DNA of 64,000 bases from Lacticaseibacillus baoqingensis (GTDB taxonomy: Bacteria; Bacillota; Bacilli; Lactobacillales; Lactobacillaceae): contig NZ_RHOI01000007.1 of NCBI RefSeq assembly GCF_003946165.1, positions 54,703 through 118,702 of the forward strand, read 5' to 3'. This document shows, piece after piece, positions 43,281 to 52,620 of this stretch. A program made the position numbers and the translations under genes. Position 1 is the first letter of the stretch; every line of letters begins with the position of its first letter. The notes below the pieces were generated by a model that was not told where the DNA came from, made no database searches, and worked only from the letters and a program-made list of their open reading frames with translations.

Positions 43281-43565
43281 GTGCAGTTGATGTTATTTTG
43301 GCTTTGGCGCATTGTCACTTGGGCATTGTCGCTATATAGCGCAATGTTAGTGGTATATGTCTTGTTATCCTGGTTTCCAGGAGCACAAGACAGCAAACTC
43401 GGGCGGCTTTTGGCACGCTTGGTCCAGCCTTTTTTAGGGTGGTTCCAGCAGTTTATCCCGCCGCTGTTTGGGTTGGATTTCTCACCGATCGCCGCATTTT
43501 TGGTGTTAGAGTTGTTTGAGAAATTCGCTGGGATCGTCTACAACCTATTAGCACAGCTGCTCTAG
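43281..43565 (+). CDS. YggT/YlmG-family membrane protein
   Basis: A 94-residue protein with two YggT membrane helices. It has the family pattern VLLSWFPGAQDSKLGRLLAR followed by LVQPFLGWFQQFIPP and GLDFSPIAAFLVLEL. YlmG-type proteins sit between sepF and ylmH in Gram-positive bacteria and affect division or cofactor handling in an unclear way. The start is GTG with GGGGGAGG about 8 nt upstream. Confidence 0.93.
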   Translation: MQLMLFWLWRIVTWALSLYSAMLVVYVLLSWFPGAQDSKLGRLLARLVQPFLGWFQQFIPPLFGLDFSPIAAFLVLELFEKFAGIVYNLLAQLL

Positions 43566-43574
43566 GCGTGGCTC

Positions 43575-44354
43575 ATGGATAACGTCTATCAACACTTCCG
43601 TAAAGATGAAGCAGCATTTATCGACCAGGCGCAATCCTTGATCGCGCAAGCCGCGGCGGAATACCGCCCGCTTTTGACCGACTTTTTGGATCCGCGTCAG
43701 CAATATATCACGCGCGTTTTAGCCGGCAGTGTCGACGGCGTCAAGGTCTTTGCATTCGGCGGTTATCCCCATGCCGAACGTTGCCGCGTCATTTTAGCGC
43801 CAGATTATTTTACGCCGCAGCCGCAAGATTATGAGCTGAGCGTGTTGGCAATCAACTATCCGGAAAAATTTGCGACGCTGCATCACAGCAGTATTTTAGG
43901 GACTTTAGCCAACGCCGGCATCCAGCGTGATCTCTTTGGCGATATCATCACCAACGGGCATGCGTGGCAGGTGGTCGTCGCTGCCAGTATGAGTCAATGG
44001 GTGCAAGCCAACGTGACGCGCTTAGGCAAGATCGGCGTGCGGCTGGTGCCCGTTGCTTTGGATGACATTTTAAGCCCGCAAAATGACTGGGAGCCTTTGG
44101 CCACGACCTTGCCGTCTCTGCGGTTGGATGCAGTTGTGGCGCATGTCTTTACCATGTCGCGCCAGCGCGCCAAGGGCTTGGTTGAAGGCGGTAAAGTACG
44201 GCTGAATTTTGCCGCGACCACTCGTCCAGATGTGGAAGTCGCGGCGCATGACATCGTCTCGGTACGCGGGTTTGGCCGTTTGCGGCTGCAATCGCTTTTG
44301 GGCAAGACCAAAAAGGACAAACTCAAAGTCACCGTTGACGTCATACATAAATAG
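43575..44354 (+). CDS. YlmH S4-domain RNA-binding protein
   Basis: A 259-residue protein. Residues ~1-175 form the YlmH N-terminal domain (MDNVYQHFRKDEAAFIDQ, FGGYPHAERCRVILAP). The C-terminal S4 RNA-binding domain spans about 180-245 (RLDAVVAHVFTMSRQRAKGLVEGGKVRLNF). YlmH homologues have been linked to ribosome quality control in Bacillus. The ribosome site is weak (AGGCGTGG). Confidence 0.94.
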   Translation: MDNVYQHFRKDEAAFIDQAQSLIAQAAAEYRPLLTDFLDPRQQYITRVLAGSVDGVKVFAFGGYPHAERCRVILAPDYFTPQPQDYELSVLAINYPEKFATLHHSSILGTLANAGIQRDLFGDIITNGHAWQVVVAASMSQWVQANVTRLGKIGVRLVPVALDDILSPQNDWEPLATTLPSLRLDAVVAHVFTMSRQRAKGLVEGGKVRLNFAATTRPDVEVAAHDIVSVRGFGRLRLQSLLGKTKKDKLKVTVDVIHK

Positions 44355-44392
44355 CGGTGGCACGAGACACGGTAATTTAGGAGGCAGACATA

Positions 44393-45076
44393 ATGGCATT
44401 GAGCCCACTGGATATTCATAATAAAGAATTCAACGTCCGCATGCGCGGATATGATCAAGATCAAGTCAATGATTTTCTCAGCCAGATCATCAAAGACTAC
44501 AGCGCGTTATTGAAGAGCAATGAAGAGATGCAAAAACAATTGGCCGATGCGCAAGAAAAGGTCAAATACTTTAACGATCTCAAAGATGCCCTCAACCAAA
44601 GCATCATCGTGGCCCAAGAAGCGGCGGACAAGGTGAAGACCAACGCTGAACAAGAGGCGGATTTGATCCAGCAGCAAGCGGAAAAAAATGCCCAAGACTT
44701 GTTGACTTCTTCGACTGAAAAAGCCAATCGGATCGTTGGCGATGCAAGCGAAAAAGCCAAAAAGATCACGGTGGAAACCGAAGACCTCAAGCGTCAGACC
44801 CGCGTCTTCCGCCAGCGTTTGCAAGTGATGCTGGAATCGCAACTGGAAGTGGTCAAGAGCCCTGAATGGAAAGAGCTCCTGTCCAGCTCCGATGCGGCGC
44901 CAGATGTTTTGGACCCGGCAAATATGCAAACTGACCTTGACAAGCAGCCGGTTCAGCCAGTAGAATCAGAGCAAACAGCAGTTGCTGATGACCAAAGCGG
45001 TTATACCGAGATCATCTTCCCACAAGAAGATGATGAAGCGGCGCCGGCGGCATCTAGTGATGATACTGAAGAATAA
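44393..45076 (+). CDS. divIVA: Cell division initiation protein DivIVA
   Basis: A 227-residue coiled-coil protein that binds curved membrane at poles and septum. The conserved N-terminal domain (LSPLDIHNKEFNVRMRGYDQ, then QVNDFLSQI) is followed by a long coiled coil to about residue 160 and an acidic disordered tail. TAGGAGG is 9 nt before ATG. It is last in the division part; the ileS T-box begins right after its stop. Confidence 0.96.
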   Translation: MALSPLDIHNKEFNVRMRGYDQDQVNDFLSQIIKDYSALLKSNEEMQKQLADAQEKVKYFNDLKDALNQSIIVAQEAADKVKTNAEQEADLIQQQAEKNAQDLLTSSTEKANRIVGDASEKAKKITVETEDLKRQTRVFRQRLQVMLESQLEVVKSPEWKELLSSSDAAPDVLDPANMQTDLDKQPVQPVESEQTAVADDQSGYTEIIFPQEDDEAAPAASSDDTEE

Positions 45077-45292
45077 CGTATGGACACGCGTCGAAATGCG
45101 TCAGCCGTTTAAGCGACCCAGAAAGTGGTGCAAGTCTGGGACGGTTCGGGTTTTGATATCAGTCCGTTAGTTGCTGAAGCGAGAAGTAGTTTCAGCCGGG
45201 TGATCCCCGTTATGAGTTCTTGAGGAGTGTTTTAGACACTCGAACTTAGGTGGTACCACGATGATCTCGTCCTAACAGGGCGGGATTTTTTT
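45077..45292 (+). ncRNA. T-box leader of ileS (specifier ATC, Ile)
   Basis: Stem I closes with GGAC / GTCC (about 45082-45165), carries the apical GTGGTGCAAG loop (45125-45134), and shows the Ile codon ATC at 45158-45160 followed by A. The T-box core is TTAGGTGGTACCACG (45246-45260), with UGGU matching the A73 of tRNA-Ile. The terminator ATCTCGTCCT / AGGGCGGGAT (45264-45286) ends in seven T. Uncharged tRNA-Ile should switch on ileS. Confidence 0.95.
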
Positions 45293-45343
45293 GTGCCGCA
45301 GAAACTAACGCACCAGCGTGTTCAACGTGGAAGAAGGGGAACT

Positions 45344-48133
45344 ATGAAAGTCAAAGAAACATTGAATTTAGGGAAGACGCCATTCAAAATGCGCGCCGGG
45401 CTCCCAAACAAAGAACCCAAGCTGCAAGCAGCTTGGTATGAAAACCATGTTTACGAAGCCCGTCAAAAGCTCAACGCCGGCAAGCCGACCTTCGTTTTAC
45501 ACGATGGCCCTCCGTTTGCCAATGGGAACATTCACATGGGCCACGCGTTGAACAAAGTGACCAAAGACATCATCGTACGCTCCAAGTCCATGAGCGGCTT
45601 TCGGGCGCCTTATGTCCCTGGCTGGGATACCCATGGGTTGCCGATCGAACAACAATTGGCCAAAAAAGGCGTTAAGCGCAAGGAAATGTCCATGGTCGAC
45701 TACCGCGAAATGTGCCGGCAGTTTGCCATGAAAGAAATCGACAAACAACGCACCGATTTCAAACGGCTTGGGGTGCTTGGCGATTGGGACCATCCATACA
45801 TCACCTTACTGCCGGAATTTGAAGCCCAAGAGATCCGTGTTTTTGGCAAGATGGCCGAAAAAGGCTACATCTATCATGGCTTGAAGCCGGTTTACTGGTC
45901 ATGGAGCTCTGAATCGACCTTGGCAGAAGCTGAAGTCGAGTATCATGACGTTAAATCGCCATCGATTTATGTGGCGTTTAAAGTCGTTGATGGCAAAGAC
46001 TTGCTTGATGATGACACTTACTTCATCATTTGGACCACGACGCCTTGGACGATCCCAGCTAACCTTGGGATCGCAGTGAACCCGCGGTTTGAATACGCGC
46101 AAGTGGCCGTTGGCGACAAGAAGTATGTGGTGGCAGCGGAGATGCTGCCAACAGTGGCTAAGGAATTGGACTGGGCAGATTATACTGTGCTGAAGACCTT
46201 CCCAGGGACGGCGTTGGACAAAATGACCGCCCAACATCCGCTGTATGATCGCACCAGCTTGTTGATGAATGCCGATCACGTCACCTTAGATGCCGGGACT
46301 GGTTTAGTGCATACCGCGCCTGGACATGGGGAAGATGATTACAAAGTCGGCGTGAAATATGGCTTGCCGGTTTATTCAGTCGTAGATGAAAAAGGCTTCA
46401 TGACCAAAGACGCACCCGGTTTTGAAGGGGTCTTTTACGATGACGCCAATAAGCTGGTCACCAAAGCCTTAACGGAAAAAAAGGCCTTGTTGAAGCTGGA
46501 TTTCTTCACCCATAGTTATCCGCATGATTGGCGGACTAAAAAGCCAGTGATCTATCGCGCAACGACGCAGTGGTTTGCTTCTGTGCAGTCATTCCGCCAA
46601 GAGATCTTAGATGCGATCGATCAAGTCAAATTCTACCCGGATTGGGGCAAGACCCGGCTGCACAACATGATCCGTGACCGCGGCGATTGGGTGATCTCCC
46701 GTCAGCGGGCATGGGGCGTGCCGCTGCCGATTTTCTATGCCGAAGATGGCACCCCGATCATCGAAAAAGCCACGATTGACCATGTGGCTGATCTATTCGG
46801 TGAATTTGGCTCGTCAGTATGGTTTGATCGAGAAGCCAAAGACCTCTTGCCAGCCGGTTACACCAACGAACATTCCCCACATGGCAAGTTCACCAAAGAA
46901 ACCGACATCATGGATGTGTGGTTTGATTCCGGCTCCAGCTGGGCAGGGTGTGCCCAAGCGCGCGAAGATCTCACTTATCCGACTGATATGTACATGGAAG
47001 GGTCTGATCAATACCGCGGCTGGTTCAACTCCAGTTTGATCACCTCGGTAGCGGCTAACGGGGTCGCGCCTTATAAGCAGATCTTGTCACAAGGCTTTAC
47101 GTTAGATGGCGAAGGCCGCAAGATGTCCAAGTCGTTGGGCAACACCATCGTGCCTGATACGGTTGAAAAGCAGTTTGGGGCCGAGATCATCCGCTTGTGG
47201 GTCGCATCCGTCGATTCCAGCTCGGATATGAAAGTCTCCATGGACAACTTTGCGCATACCTCTGAAACTTACCGTAAGATCCGCAATACCCTGCGCTTCA
47301 TGTTGGCCAACACCAGTGATTATGACGAAGCCACCCAAGCGGTTTCTTATGCCCAGCTTGGTTCGGTCGATCAATACATGCTCGTGCGCTTGAGCCAAGT
47401 GATCAAAACGGTACGGGCTGCTTATGACGCTTATGATTTTGCCACTGTCATCAAGACGATCACCGCCTTTTTGACCACAGAAATGTCGGCCTTTTACCTG
47501 GATTTTGCCAAAGATGTGGTTTATATCGAAGGCGAAAAGAGTCTCGCACGGCGGCAAATGCAAACCGTGATGTACAAAACCTTAGTGGCAGTGGTGGAAT
47601 TGTTGACGCCGATCTTGTCGTTTACGGCAGAAGAGATCTGGCCGTTATTGCATCAAAAGCGCGAGTTTGCGGCTTTGGCTGATTTTCCTGAAGCCACTGG
47701 GTTTACCAACCAAGATGAGCTGCTGGCAGAATGGCCGGCCTTCATGGCGTTTAGAGAAAAGGTCCAAAAAGCCTTAGAAGTCGCTCGGGATGCGAAAGTC
47801 ATCGGGAAATCCTTAGAAGCGCATGTTACGGTTTATGCCGATGACCAGCTGGAACAGTTGTTGACCGGCTTGGATGCCAATGTGATGCAGTTGTTGATCA
47901 CCTCTGGGTTTACCGTTGCGAAGTTAGCCGATGCGCCGGCGGATGCCCAAGTCATCGATGGCGTGAAGCTCGTCGTGGCCCGCGCTGAAGGGGACGTTTG
48001 TGACCGTTGCCGGATGACGACCACTGACGTCGGTGCCGACAGCCGCTACCCGCATTTTTGTGCCCGCTGTGCGGCGATCGTCGCGGCCAACTTCCCAGAA
48101 ACTGCTGCGGCTGACTTTGAATTCGAGGGTTGA
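45344..48133 (+). CDS. ileS: Isoleucyl-tRNA synthetase
   Basis: A 929-residue class I synthetase. The HIGH motif is [16 protein letters not shown] (HMGH), followed by the editing domain ([17 protein letters not shown]), KMSKS in [11 protein letters not shown], the anticodon-binding domain, and a C-terminal zinc finger [12 protein letters not shown]...FCARC. ATG 45344 has AGAAGGGGA 6 nt upstream; the in-frame TTG at 45293 lies in the terminator. Expression is controlled by the Ile T-box just upstream. Confidence 0.98.
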   Translation: MKVKETLNLGKTPFKMRAGLPNKEPKLQAAWYENHVYEARQKLNAGKPTFVLHDGPPFANGNIHMGHALNKVTKDIIVRSKSMSGFRAPYVPGWDTHGLPIEQQLAKKGVKRKEMSMVDYREMCRQFAMKEIDKQRTDFKRLGVLGDWDHPYITLLPEFEAQEIRVFGKMAEKGYIYHGLKPVYWSWSSESTLAEAEVEYHDVKSPSIYVAFKVVDGKDLLDDDTYFIIWTTTPWTIPANLGIAVNPRFEYAQVAVGDKKYVVAAEMLPTVAKELDWADYTVLKTFPGTALDKMTAQHPLYDRTSLLMNADHVTLDAGTGLVHTAPGHGEDDYKVGVKYGLPVYSVVDEKGFMTKDAPGFEGVFYDDANKLVTKALTEKKALLKLDFFTHSYPHDWRTKKPVIYRATTQWFASVQSFRQEILDAIDQVKFYPDWGKTRLHNMIRDRGDWVISRQRAWGVPLPIFYAEDGTPIIEKATIDHVADLFGEFGSSVWFDREAKDLLPAGYTNEHSPHGKFTKETDIMDVWFDSGSSWAGCAQAREDLTYPTDMYMEGSDQYRGWFNSSLITSVAANGVAPYKQILSQGFTLDGEGRKMSKSLGNTIVPDTVEKQFGAEIIRLWVASVDSSSDMKVSMDNFAHTSETYRKIRNTLRFMLANTSDYDEATQAVSYAQLGSVDQYMLVRLSQVIKTVRAAYDAYDFATVIKTITAFLTTEMSAFYLDFAKDVVYIEGEKSLARRQMQTVMYKTLVAVVELLTPILSFTAEEIWPLLHQKREFAALADFPEATGFTNQDELLAEWPAFMAFREKVQKALEVARDAKVIGKSLEAHVTVYADDQLEQLLTGLDANVMQLLITSGFTVAKLADAPADAQVIDGVKLVVARAEGDVCDRCRMTTTDVGADSRYPHFCARCAAIVAANFPETAAADFEFEG

Positions 48134-48135
48134 TC

Positions 48136-48336
48136 ATGGAAGGAAAAGTTAAAACATTTAACGGAGAAAAAGGCTTTGGTTTCATCGAAACGCCAGACCA
48201 GCCGGATGTCTTCGTCCACTTCTCGGCGATCCAAGGCGGCGGCTACAAAAGCCTCACGCCTGGGCAAACCGTTAAGTTTGTGATCGTTGAAGGCCCTCGG
48301 GGGCCACAAGCGGCCAATGTGACAGTGCTCGACTAA
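48136..48336 (+). CDS. Cold-shock domain protein
   Basis: A 66-residue single cold-shock domain with both RNA-binding motifs, KGFGFIE (RNP1) and VFVHFSAI (RNP2). Such proteins bind single-stranded RNA as chaperones. ATG 48136 lies 3 nt after the ileS stop with GAGGGTTG upstream, so it is probably co-transcribed with ileS. There is no long cold-shock leader of the cspA kind. Confidence 0.95.
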   Translation: MEGKVKTFNGEKGFGFIETPDQPDVFVHFSAIQGGGYKSLTPGQTVKFVIVEGPRGPQAANVTVLD

Positions 48337-48340
48337 ATGA

Positions 48341-48387
48341 CGCCAAACAAGCCCAACGCGATACCGTCGCGTTGGGCTTGTTTGGCG
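48341..48387 (+). terminator. Large hairpin after the cold-shock gene
   Basis: A perfect 21-bp stem (48341-48361 with 48367-48387) and a 5-nt loop. No T tract follows, so termination by the hairpin alone is less certain. Confidence 0.7.
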
Positions 48388-48464
48388 CTGGGGCATTAAA
48401 AAAGCGCTAAGTTTAAGTGTCTGTGTCCATGCAGGTGCTTGAGGTCGTATAATGATAGCTATGA

Positions 48465-50093
48465 TTGGGGGTGGTGGTAATCGCAGATAACCAAGCGCAA
48501 AAGGCGCTCGTGACTGGTTCGGCTTGGATGACGGCTGGGAGCATCTTTTCTCGCGTCCTTGGGGCGATTTACGTGATCCCATGGTATTTGTGGATGGGGC
48601 ATGCTGCCGCCGCTGGGAATGCGTTGTTTGCCCGTGGGTATAACATTTATAGTTTATTTTTGATCATTTCGACTGCCGGCATCCCGAGTGCGGTGTCCAA
48701 GCAAGTCGCCCATTATCTGGCTGGAGATGACTATGCGTCTGCTAAAAAGTTGTTCCGGCGCAGCTTAGCGTTGATGATCGGCTTAGGCGTGATCAGTGCC
48801 GCGGCTTTATGGGGGTTGACGCCATTATTGGCGATGCAAAACGGCCATGTCGATGGCCGCATGATCCCGGTGCTGCACGCGTTGGTTTGGCCATTGTTAT
48901 TGATCCCGCCGATGAGCATCTTTCGCGGGTATTTCCAAGGGTTTGCGGAAATGGCCCCGAGTGCGATCTCGCAGCTGCTGGAACAGTTAGCCCGAGTGGT
49001 TTATATGCTCGGGTCAACTTATTTGATCATGCGCGTCGGCAGCGGCGATTATGTGCAAGCTGTGGCGCATTCCACGTTTGGGGCCTTTGTTGGCGCCGTG
49101 ATGGCGTTGATTTATCTCATTGTGGTGTATTGGCACCGGCATGACGAGTTTGTCGAGTTGGCCACGGCGCCAGCTGCGCCCACCAAAACCCTGCTCAAAG
49201 AAGTGTTGCAGCAATCATTGCCGTTTATTATTTTGGATGCCGGGACCGTCTTGTACCAGTTTTTTGATCAATACAGCTTTCCGGAATTTTTGCAGCACTT
49301 CTTTATCGTGTCTCAACCGCAACAAGAATACTTATATGGTCTGTTTGCGTTTAACACGAATAAGTTGGTGATGATCGTGGTGTCTTTGGCTTCGGCCATG
49401 GCCGTCACAGCCATACCCTTGTTGGCAGCCGCCTACACGCGCCATGATCGCCAAGGGGTCGCGGCGCAAATCGAAAACATCTTGCGGTTATTCTTCTTGG
49501 TGATGTGGCCCAGTGCGTTAGGAATGGCGGCGGTGGCACGGCCGTTATATACGCTGTTTTATGTGGATGATCCCTTAGGCGAGTCCATGTTGAGGTTTAA
49601 CGCTTATGTGGCGATTTTAATGGGGTTGTTCACGGTGTTAGCCGCCGTCATGCAAGGGTTGTATCAAAACCGCCAAGCGATCAAGTACTTTTTGATCGGC
49701 TTTGGGGTGAAGATCTGCTTGCAGTTTCCGTTGGTGTATTGGACCGTGGGGTTTGGCCCCTTGATCGCTACGATGATTGGCATGGCGGTGACTGTCGGAT
49801 TGATGTTAGGCGCGTTGGATCGGCAATATGATCTGGATTGGTCGCGCATAGGCAAAGAAGTGACCCAATTGCTCTTGGCCAGTTTGGTGATGTATGCTGT
49901 CACCGCTTTGGTGGTTGCGGGCTTAGCCGCATGGTTAGGCGGGATGCGCAAGCTGACGGCAGTGCCGGTATTGCTGATCGGCGCGGGTATCGGGGCCGGC
50001 GTATACAGCTATTTGGTCTTGCATTGGCGCTTGGCGGATGATCTGTTAGGTAGCCGCATCGCGGGGATCAGAAAACGATTGCGGATCCGTTAA
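48465..50093 (+). CDS. MurJ/YtgP-type lipid II flippase-like protein
   Basis: A 542-residue MOP-superfamily exporter with about 14 membrane helices. The N-terminal ALVTGSAWMTAGSIFSRVLG, IYVIPWYLWMG, the TAGIPSAVSKQVAHYLAGDDY loop (quoted across its split) and FRGYFQGFAEMAPSAISQLLEQ match the YtgP/SpoVB polysaccharide-biosynthesis family, which includes the Bacillus MurJ. It probably flips lipid II or another undecaprenyl-linked glycan. The start is uncertain: TTG 48465, GTG 48471 or GTG 48474. A TATAAT at 48448-48453 implies an almost leaderless message. Confidence 0.88.
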   Translation: MGVVVIADNQAQKALVTGSAWMTAGSIFSRVLGAIYVIPWYLWMGHAAAAGNALFARGYNIYSLFLIISTAGIPSAVSKQVAHYLAGDDYASAKKLFRRSLALMIGLGVISAAALWGLTPLLAMQNGHVDGRMIPVLHALVWPLLLIPPMSIFRGYFQGFAEMAPSAISQLLEQLARVVYMLGSTYLIMRVGSGDYVQAVAHSTFGAFVGAVMALIYLIVVYWHRHDEFVELATAPAAPTKTLLKEVLQQSLPFIILDAGTVLYQFFDQYSFPEFLQHFFIVSQPQQEYLYGLFAFNTNKLVMIVVSLASAMAVTAIPLLAAAYTRHDRQGVAAQIENILRLFFLVMWPSALGMAAVARPLYTLFYVDDPLGESMLRFNAYVAILMGLFTVLAAVMQGLYQNRQAIKYFLIGFGVKICLQFPLVYWTVGFGPLIATMIGMAVTVGLMLGALDRQYDLDWSRIGKEVTQLLLASLVMYAVTALVVAGLAAWLGGMRKLTAVPVLLIGAGIGAGVYSYLVLHWRLADDLLGSRIAGIRKRLRIR

Positions 50094-50096
50094 AGC

Positions 50097-50127
50097 AAAA
50101 AAGTTGGCGCTTGCGCCAACTTTTTTT
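50097..50127. terminator. Bidirectional terminator between the flippase and PstS-like genes
   Basis: A stem AAAAAAGTTGGCGC / GCGCCAACTTTTTT with a 2-nt central loop (effective loop 4-6 nt) gives T tracts on both strands. Confidence 0.95.
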
Positions 50128-50131
50128 ATAC

Positions 50132-50989
50132 TCAATGTGTATCTTCGATTTGCCCATCAGCGGTGCGCGCCACTTGCATTTGCGCCAGCGGCACATAACC
50201 CAATGATGAAAGCGCCGCTTGTTGGTTGGCAGATTGCAATGATTGGATCAAGGCAACCGTTGCGGCGTTGGGCGCGCCTAAACTATACAGGTGTTCGTAG
50301 GTCCATAGCGGCCATTGATTGCTGGTCACATTTTTGGCAGTCGGGGCTTGGCCGTTAAGCGTCAGCTGTCGATCGCTTTTTTGTCGGGCAGAAAACGCGA
50401 CATAGCCGATCGCACCAGGGGTTTGGCGCACTTGTTGGCGGAGTGCTGCCGCAGAAGACACCGTAATGCCTGCCAGTGGGGCTTTAGGCCCTAACACCAG
50501 CTGGTCAAACGCGGTACGGGTCCCAGAAGCACGCGTGCGATTGATCAGCGTTACGGGCAGATCATGCCCGCCGACTTGGCGCCAATTGGTCAACTGGCCG
50601 CTAAAAAGTCCTTGCAATTGCGCGGTAGTCACGTTCGTGACGCCGGTGTCGCCGCTGGTGATCACCGCGATCCCGACCACGGCGATGGGGTGATCGACCA
50701 GCTTGTTGGCCGGCACGCCATTGACTTGCTGAGCGAAAACATCACTGGCTGCCAGCGTGACTTTTTGAGCGGCGACTTGCCGCAAGCCTGAGGTACTGCT
50801 TTGGCCATGTAAAGAGACTGCCAAGTGGGGGTCGGCTTTGGCGGCTGCTTTGAGCAAAGGCTGCATCGCCGTTGAGCCGGCAATCGTGATGCGCGGCGGC
50901 GGGGCAGCGAAAGTCAAGCGACTCAGCGCCAACCCCAACCCCACAAACCCGGCGATCAATCCTGTGGTCCATAACTTTTTTTTCGACAT
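50132..50989 (-). CDS. PstS-like phosphate-binding protein, orphan
   Basis: A 285-residue secreted protein of the PstS family. It has a basic head and hydrophobic signal segment (residues ~1-28, MSKKKLWTTGLIAGFVGLGL). The mature part starts RITIAGSTAMQPLL, with the phosphate loop SSTSGLRQVAAQ, then ITSGDTGVTNVTTAQLQGLF, FSGQLTNWRQVGG and NRTRASGTRTAFDQ. No lipobox Cys is visible, so it is either cleaved after FAA or stays anchored by the signal helix. No pstCAB genes are adjacent. ATG 50989 has AAGGAGG 7 nt upstream; a longer frame upstream is not supported. Confidence 0.88.
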   Translation of the reverse strand: MSKKKLWTTGLIAGFVGLGLALSRLTFAAPPPRITIAGSTAMQPLLKAAAKADPHLAVSLHGQSSTSGLRQVAAQKVTLAASDVFAQQVNGVPANKLVDHPIAVVGIAVITSGDTGVTNVTTAQLQGLFSGQLTNWRQVGGHDLPVTLINRTRASGTRTAFDQLVLGPKAPLAGITVSSAAALRQQVRQTPGAIGYVAFSARQKSDRQLTLNGQAPTAKNVTSNQWPLWTYEHLYSLGAPNAATVALIQSLQSANQQAALSSLGYVPLAQMQVARTADGQIEDTH

Positions 50990-51106
50990 ATCGCGCCTCC
51001 TTAACGCCTTTAGCATACCAAGCAAGTGTAAAGTCTCTGGGGATTTTGTGTAACGGTCCAGTAAGCAAGCCGTAATTTTGGTGATTTTTTGGTAACGTGA
51101 TGCCAT

Positions 51107-52579
51107 ATGTCAGAAAGTGAGGACCTGGTTGTGAGCGATTATAGTAGCGATCCAACGGTTCAAAAGCATCGCTGGTGGATCCTTTTGGCGGTGGGGATGT
51201 TTACGATCATGTCCACATTAGACGGCTCGATCGTCAACATTGCCTTGCCAGTGATGGCCAAGGCCTTACACATCCCCATGAATCAAGCGGAATGGGTCGT
51301 GTTGCTGTATTTGATCGTGATTTGCGCGCTGTTGCTGCTGATGGGGCGGCTAGGCGATCTTGTCGGCAAGATCCGCGTGTTTCGCTTTGGTACAGGGTTA
51401 TTCGTGTTAGGGTCATTTTTGGCCGGGTTTAATCACAGCTTGGCGTTATTGTTGTGTGCGCGATTCATTCAAGCGATTGGCGCAGCCATGACGATGGCCA
51501 ATAATAATGGGATCATCACCGCGATTTTTCCGCCCCAAGAACGCGGGCAGGCGTTAGGGCTGATCGGTTCTTTTGTGGCGGTCGGCTCGATCGCCGGCCC
51601 TGGGATCGGCGGCTTGATCTTAGGGGTGCTGCCTTGGGGGTATATTTTTTGGATCAATGTGCCGATTGGGATCGCGACCATGATCGTCGGGCATGCGGTA
51701 TTGCCCAAAGAGCTGGTGGCACCTAAGCAGGACATTGATTGGGCTGGTTTTGGCAGTTATGTGCTGATGATCGTGCCCTTATTTTTAGGCGTGGCTTTTG
51801 GCCAAGAGCAAGGCTTTTTGCAACCGCAGATCTTAGCACTGTTTGGTGTCGGGATAGTGGGCTTTTGGGGGTTTGGCACGATTGAACGCCACCGCCTCCA
51901 GCCATTGGTGCCTTTGCGGCTGTTTGCCAATGGTGAATTTACGCTTAGCTTGTTGAGCGGCTTTTTGATCTTTGTCGTCAATTTCTTTTCGGTGGTGATC
52001 ACCCCGTTTTATTTGGAAAATGCGCGTGGGTTTGCACCGACAGTGGCCGGAAACTTGCTGATGGTATTTCCTGTTGTGCAAGTGGTGATCGCCCCGATGG
52101 CTGGGGCATTAGCAGATAAGATCGGGCCGTATTTACTGACAGTGGTCGGGTTGAGTCTGATTTTGATCGCCCAAATCGGGTATGTGCTTTGGCAACAAGC
52201 CACGCCGATGTGGGGACTGGCTTTGGTGATCGCCATCAACGGGTTGGGCAATGGCATTTTTCAGTCGCCGAACAATACGATGATCATGTCCGCTGTGGCC
52301 GCCAGCGACTTAGGAATCGCCGGGGGGTTAAACGCCTTGGCGCGCAACTTCGGGATGGTCGTGGGCATCAGTGCGGCGACGACGACTTTATTTGCGACGA
52401 TGAGCCAGCTGGCCCACCAACCGATGACTACTTATCCGCTGGGGCATAATGGCTGGTTTATTGTCGGGATGCATGGCGCTTTTGTGGTGGCCAGCGGATT
52501 GTGCCTAGTGGCATTAGGGATAAGCGGCTATCGGCTGGTGGGACAAAACCGCTCCGGGACACAAAAAGTGCCAAAGTGA
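51107..52579 (+). CDS. MFS multidrug exporter, DHA2 (EmrB/QacA) family
   Basis: A 490-residue transporter with 14 predicted membrane helices. The A motif is GRLGDLVGKIRVF after helix 2, the C motif region GSIAGPGIGGLILG is in helix 5, and TLDGSIVNIALPVMA in helix 1 is typical of 14-helix drug:H+ antiporters. The first ATG (51107) has no ribosome site; GTG 51131, about 8 nt after GTGAGG and giving MSDYSSDPT, may be the true start. It is divergent from the PstS-like gene, with no regulator adjacent. Confidence 0.92.
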   Translation: MSESEDLVVSDYSSDPTVQKHRWWILLAVGMFTIMSTLDGSIVNIALPVMAKALHIPMNQAEWVVLLYLIVICALLLLMGRLGDLVGKIRVFRFGTGLFVLGSFLAGFNHSLALLLCARFIQAIGAAMTMANNNGIITAIFPPQERGQALGLIGSFVAVGSIAGPGIGGLILGVLPWGYIFWINVPIGIATMIVGHAVLPKELVAPKQDIDWAGFGSYVLMIVPLFLGVAFGQEQGFLQPQILALFGVGIVGFWGFGTIERHRLQPLVPLRLFANGEFTLSLLSGFLIFVVNFFSVVITPFYLENARGFAPTVAGNLLMVFPVVQVVIAPMAGALADKIGPYLLTVVGLSLILIAQIGYVLWQQATPMWGLALVIAINGLGNGIFQSPNNTMIMSAVAASDLGIAGGLNALARNFGMVVGISAATTTLFATMSQLAHQPMTTYPLGHNGWFIVGMHGAFVVASGLCLVALGISGYRLVGQNRSGTQKVPK

Positions 52580-52608
52580 GCTGCGCAAACAGCGTCACTT
52601 TGGCACTT
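52566..52608. terminator. Terminator overlapping the 3' end of the MFS gene
   Basis: Perfect 14-bp arms (52566-52579 and 52595-52608) enclose an inner GCTG / CAGC stem. The left arm is the last 14 nt of the MFS coding sequence. On the minus strand a run of five T follows, so it mainly ends telA. Confidence 0.8.
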
Positions 52609-52620
52609 ATAAAGCAGGGG

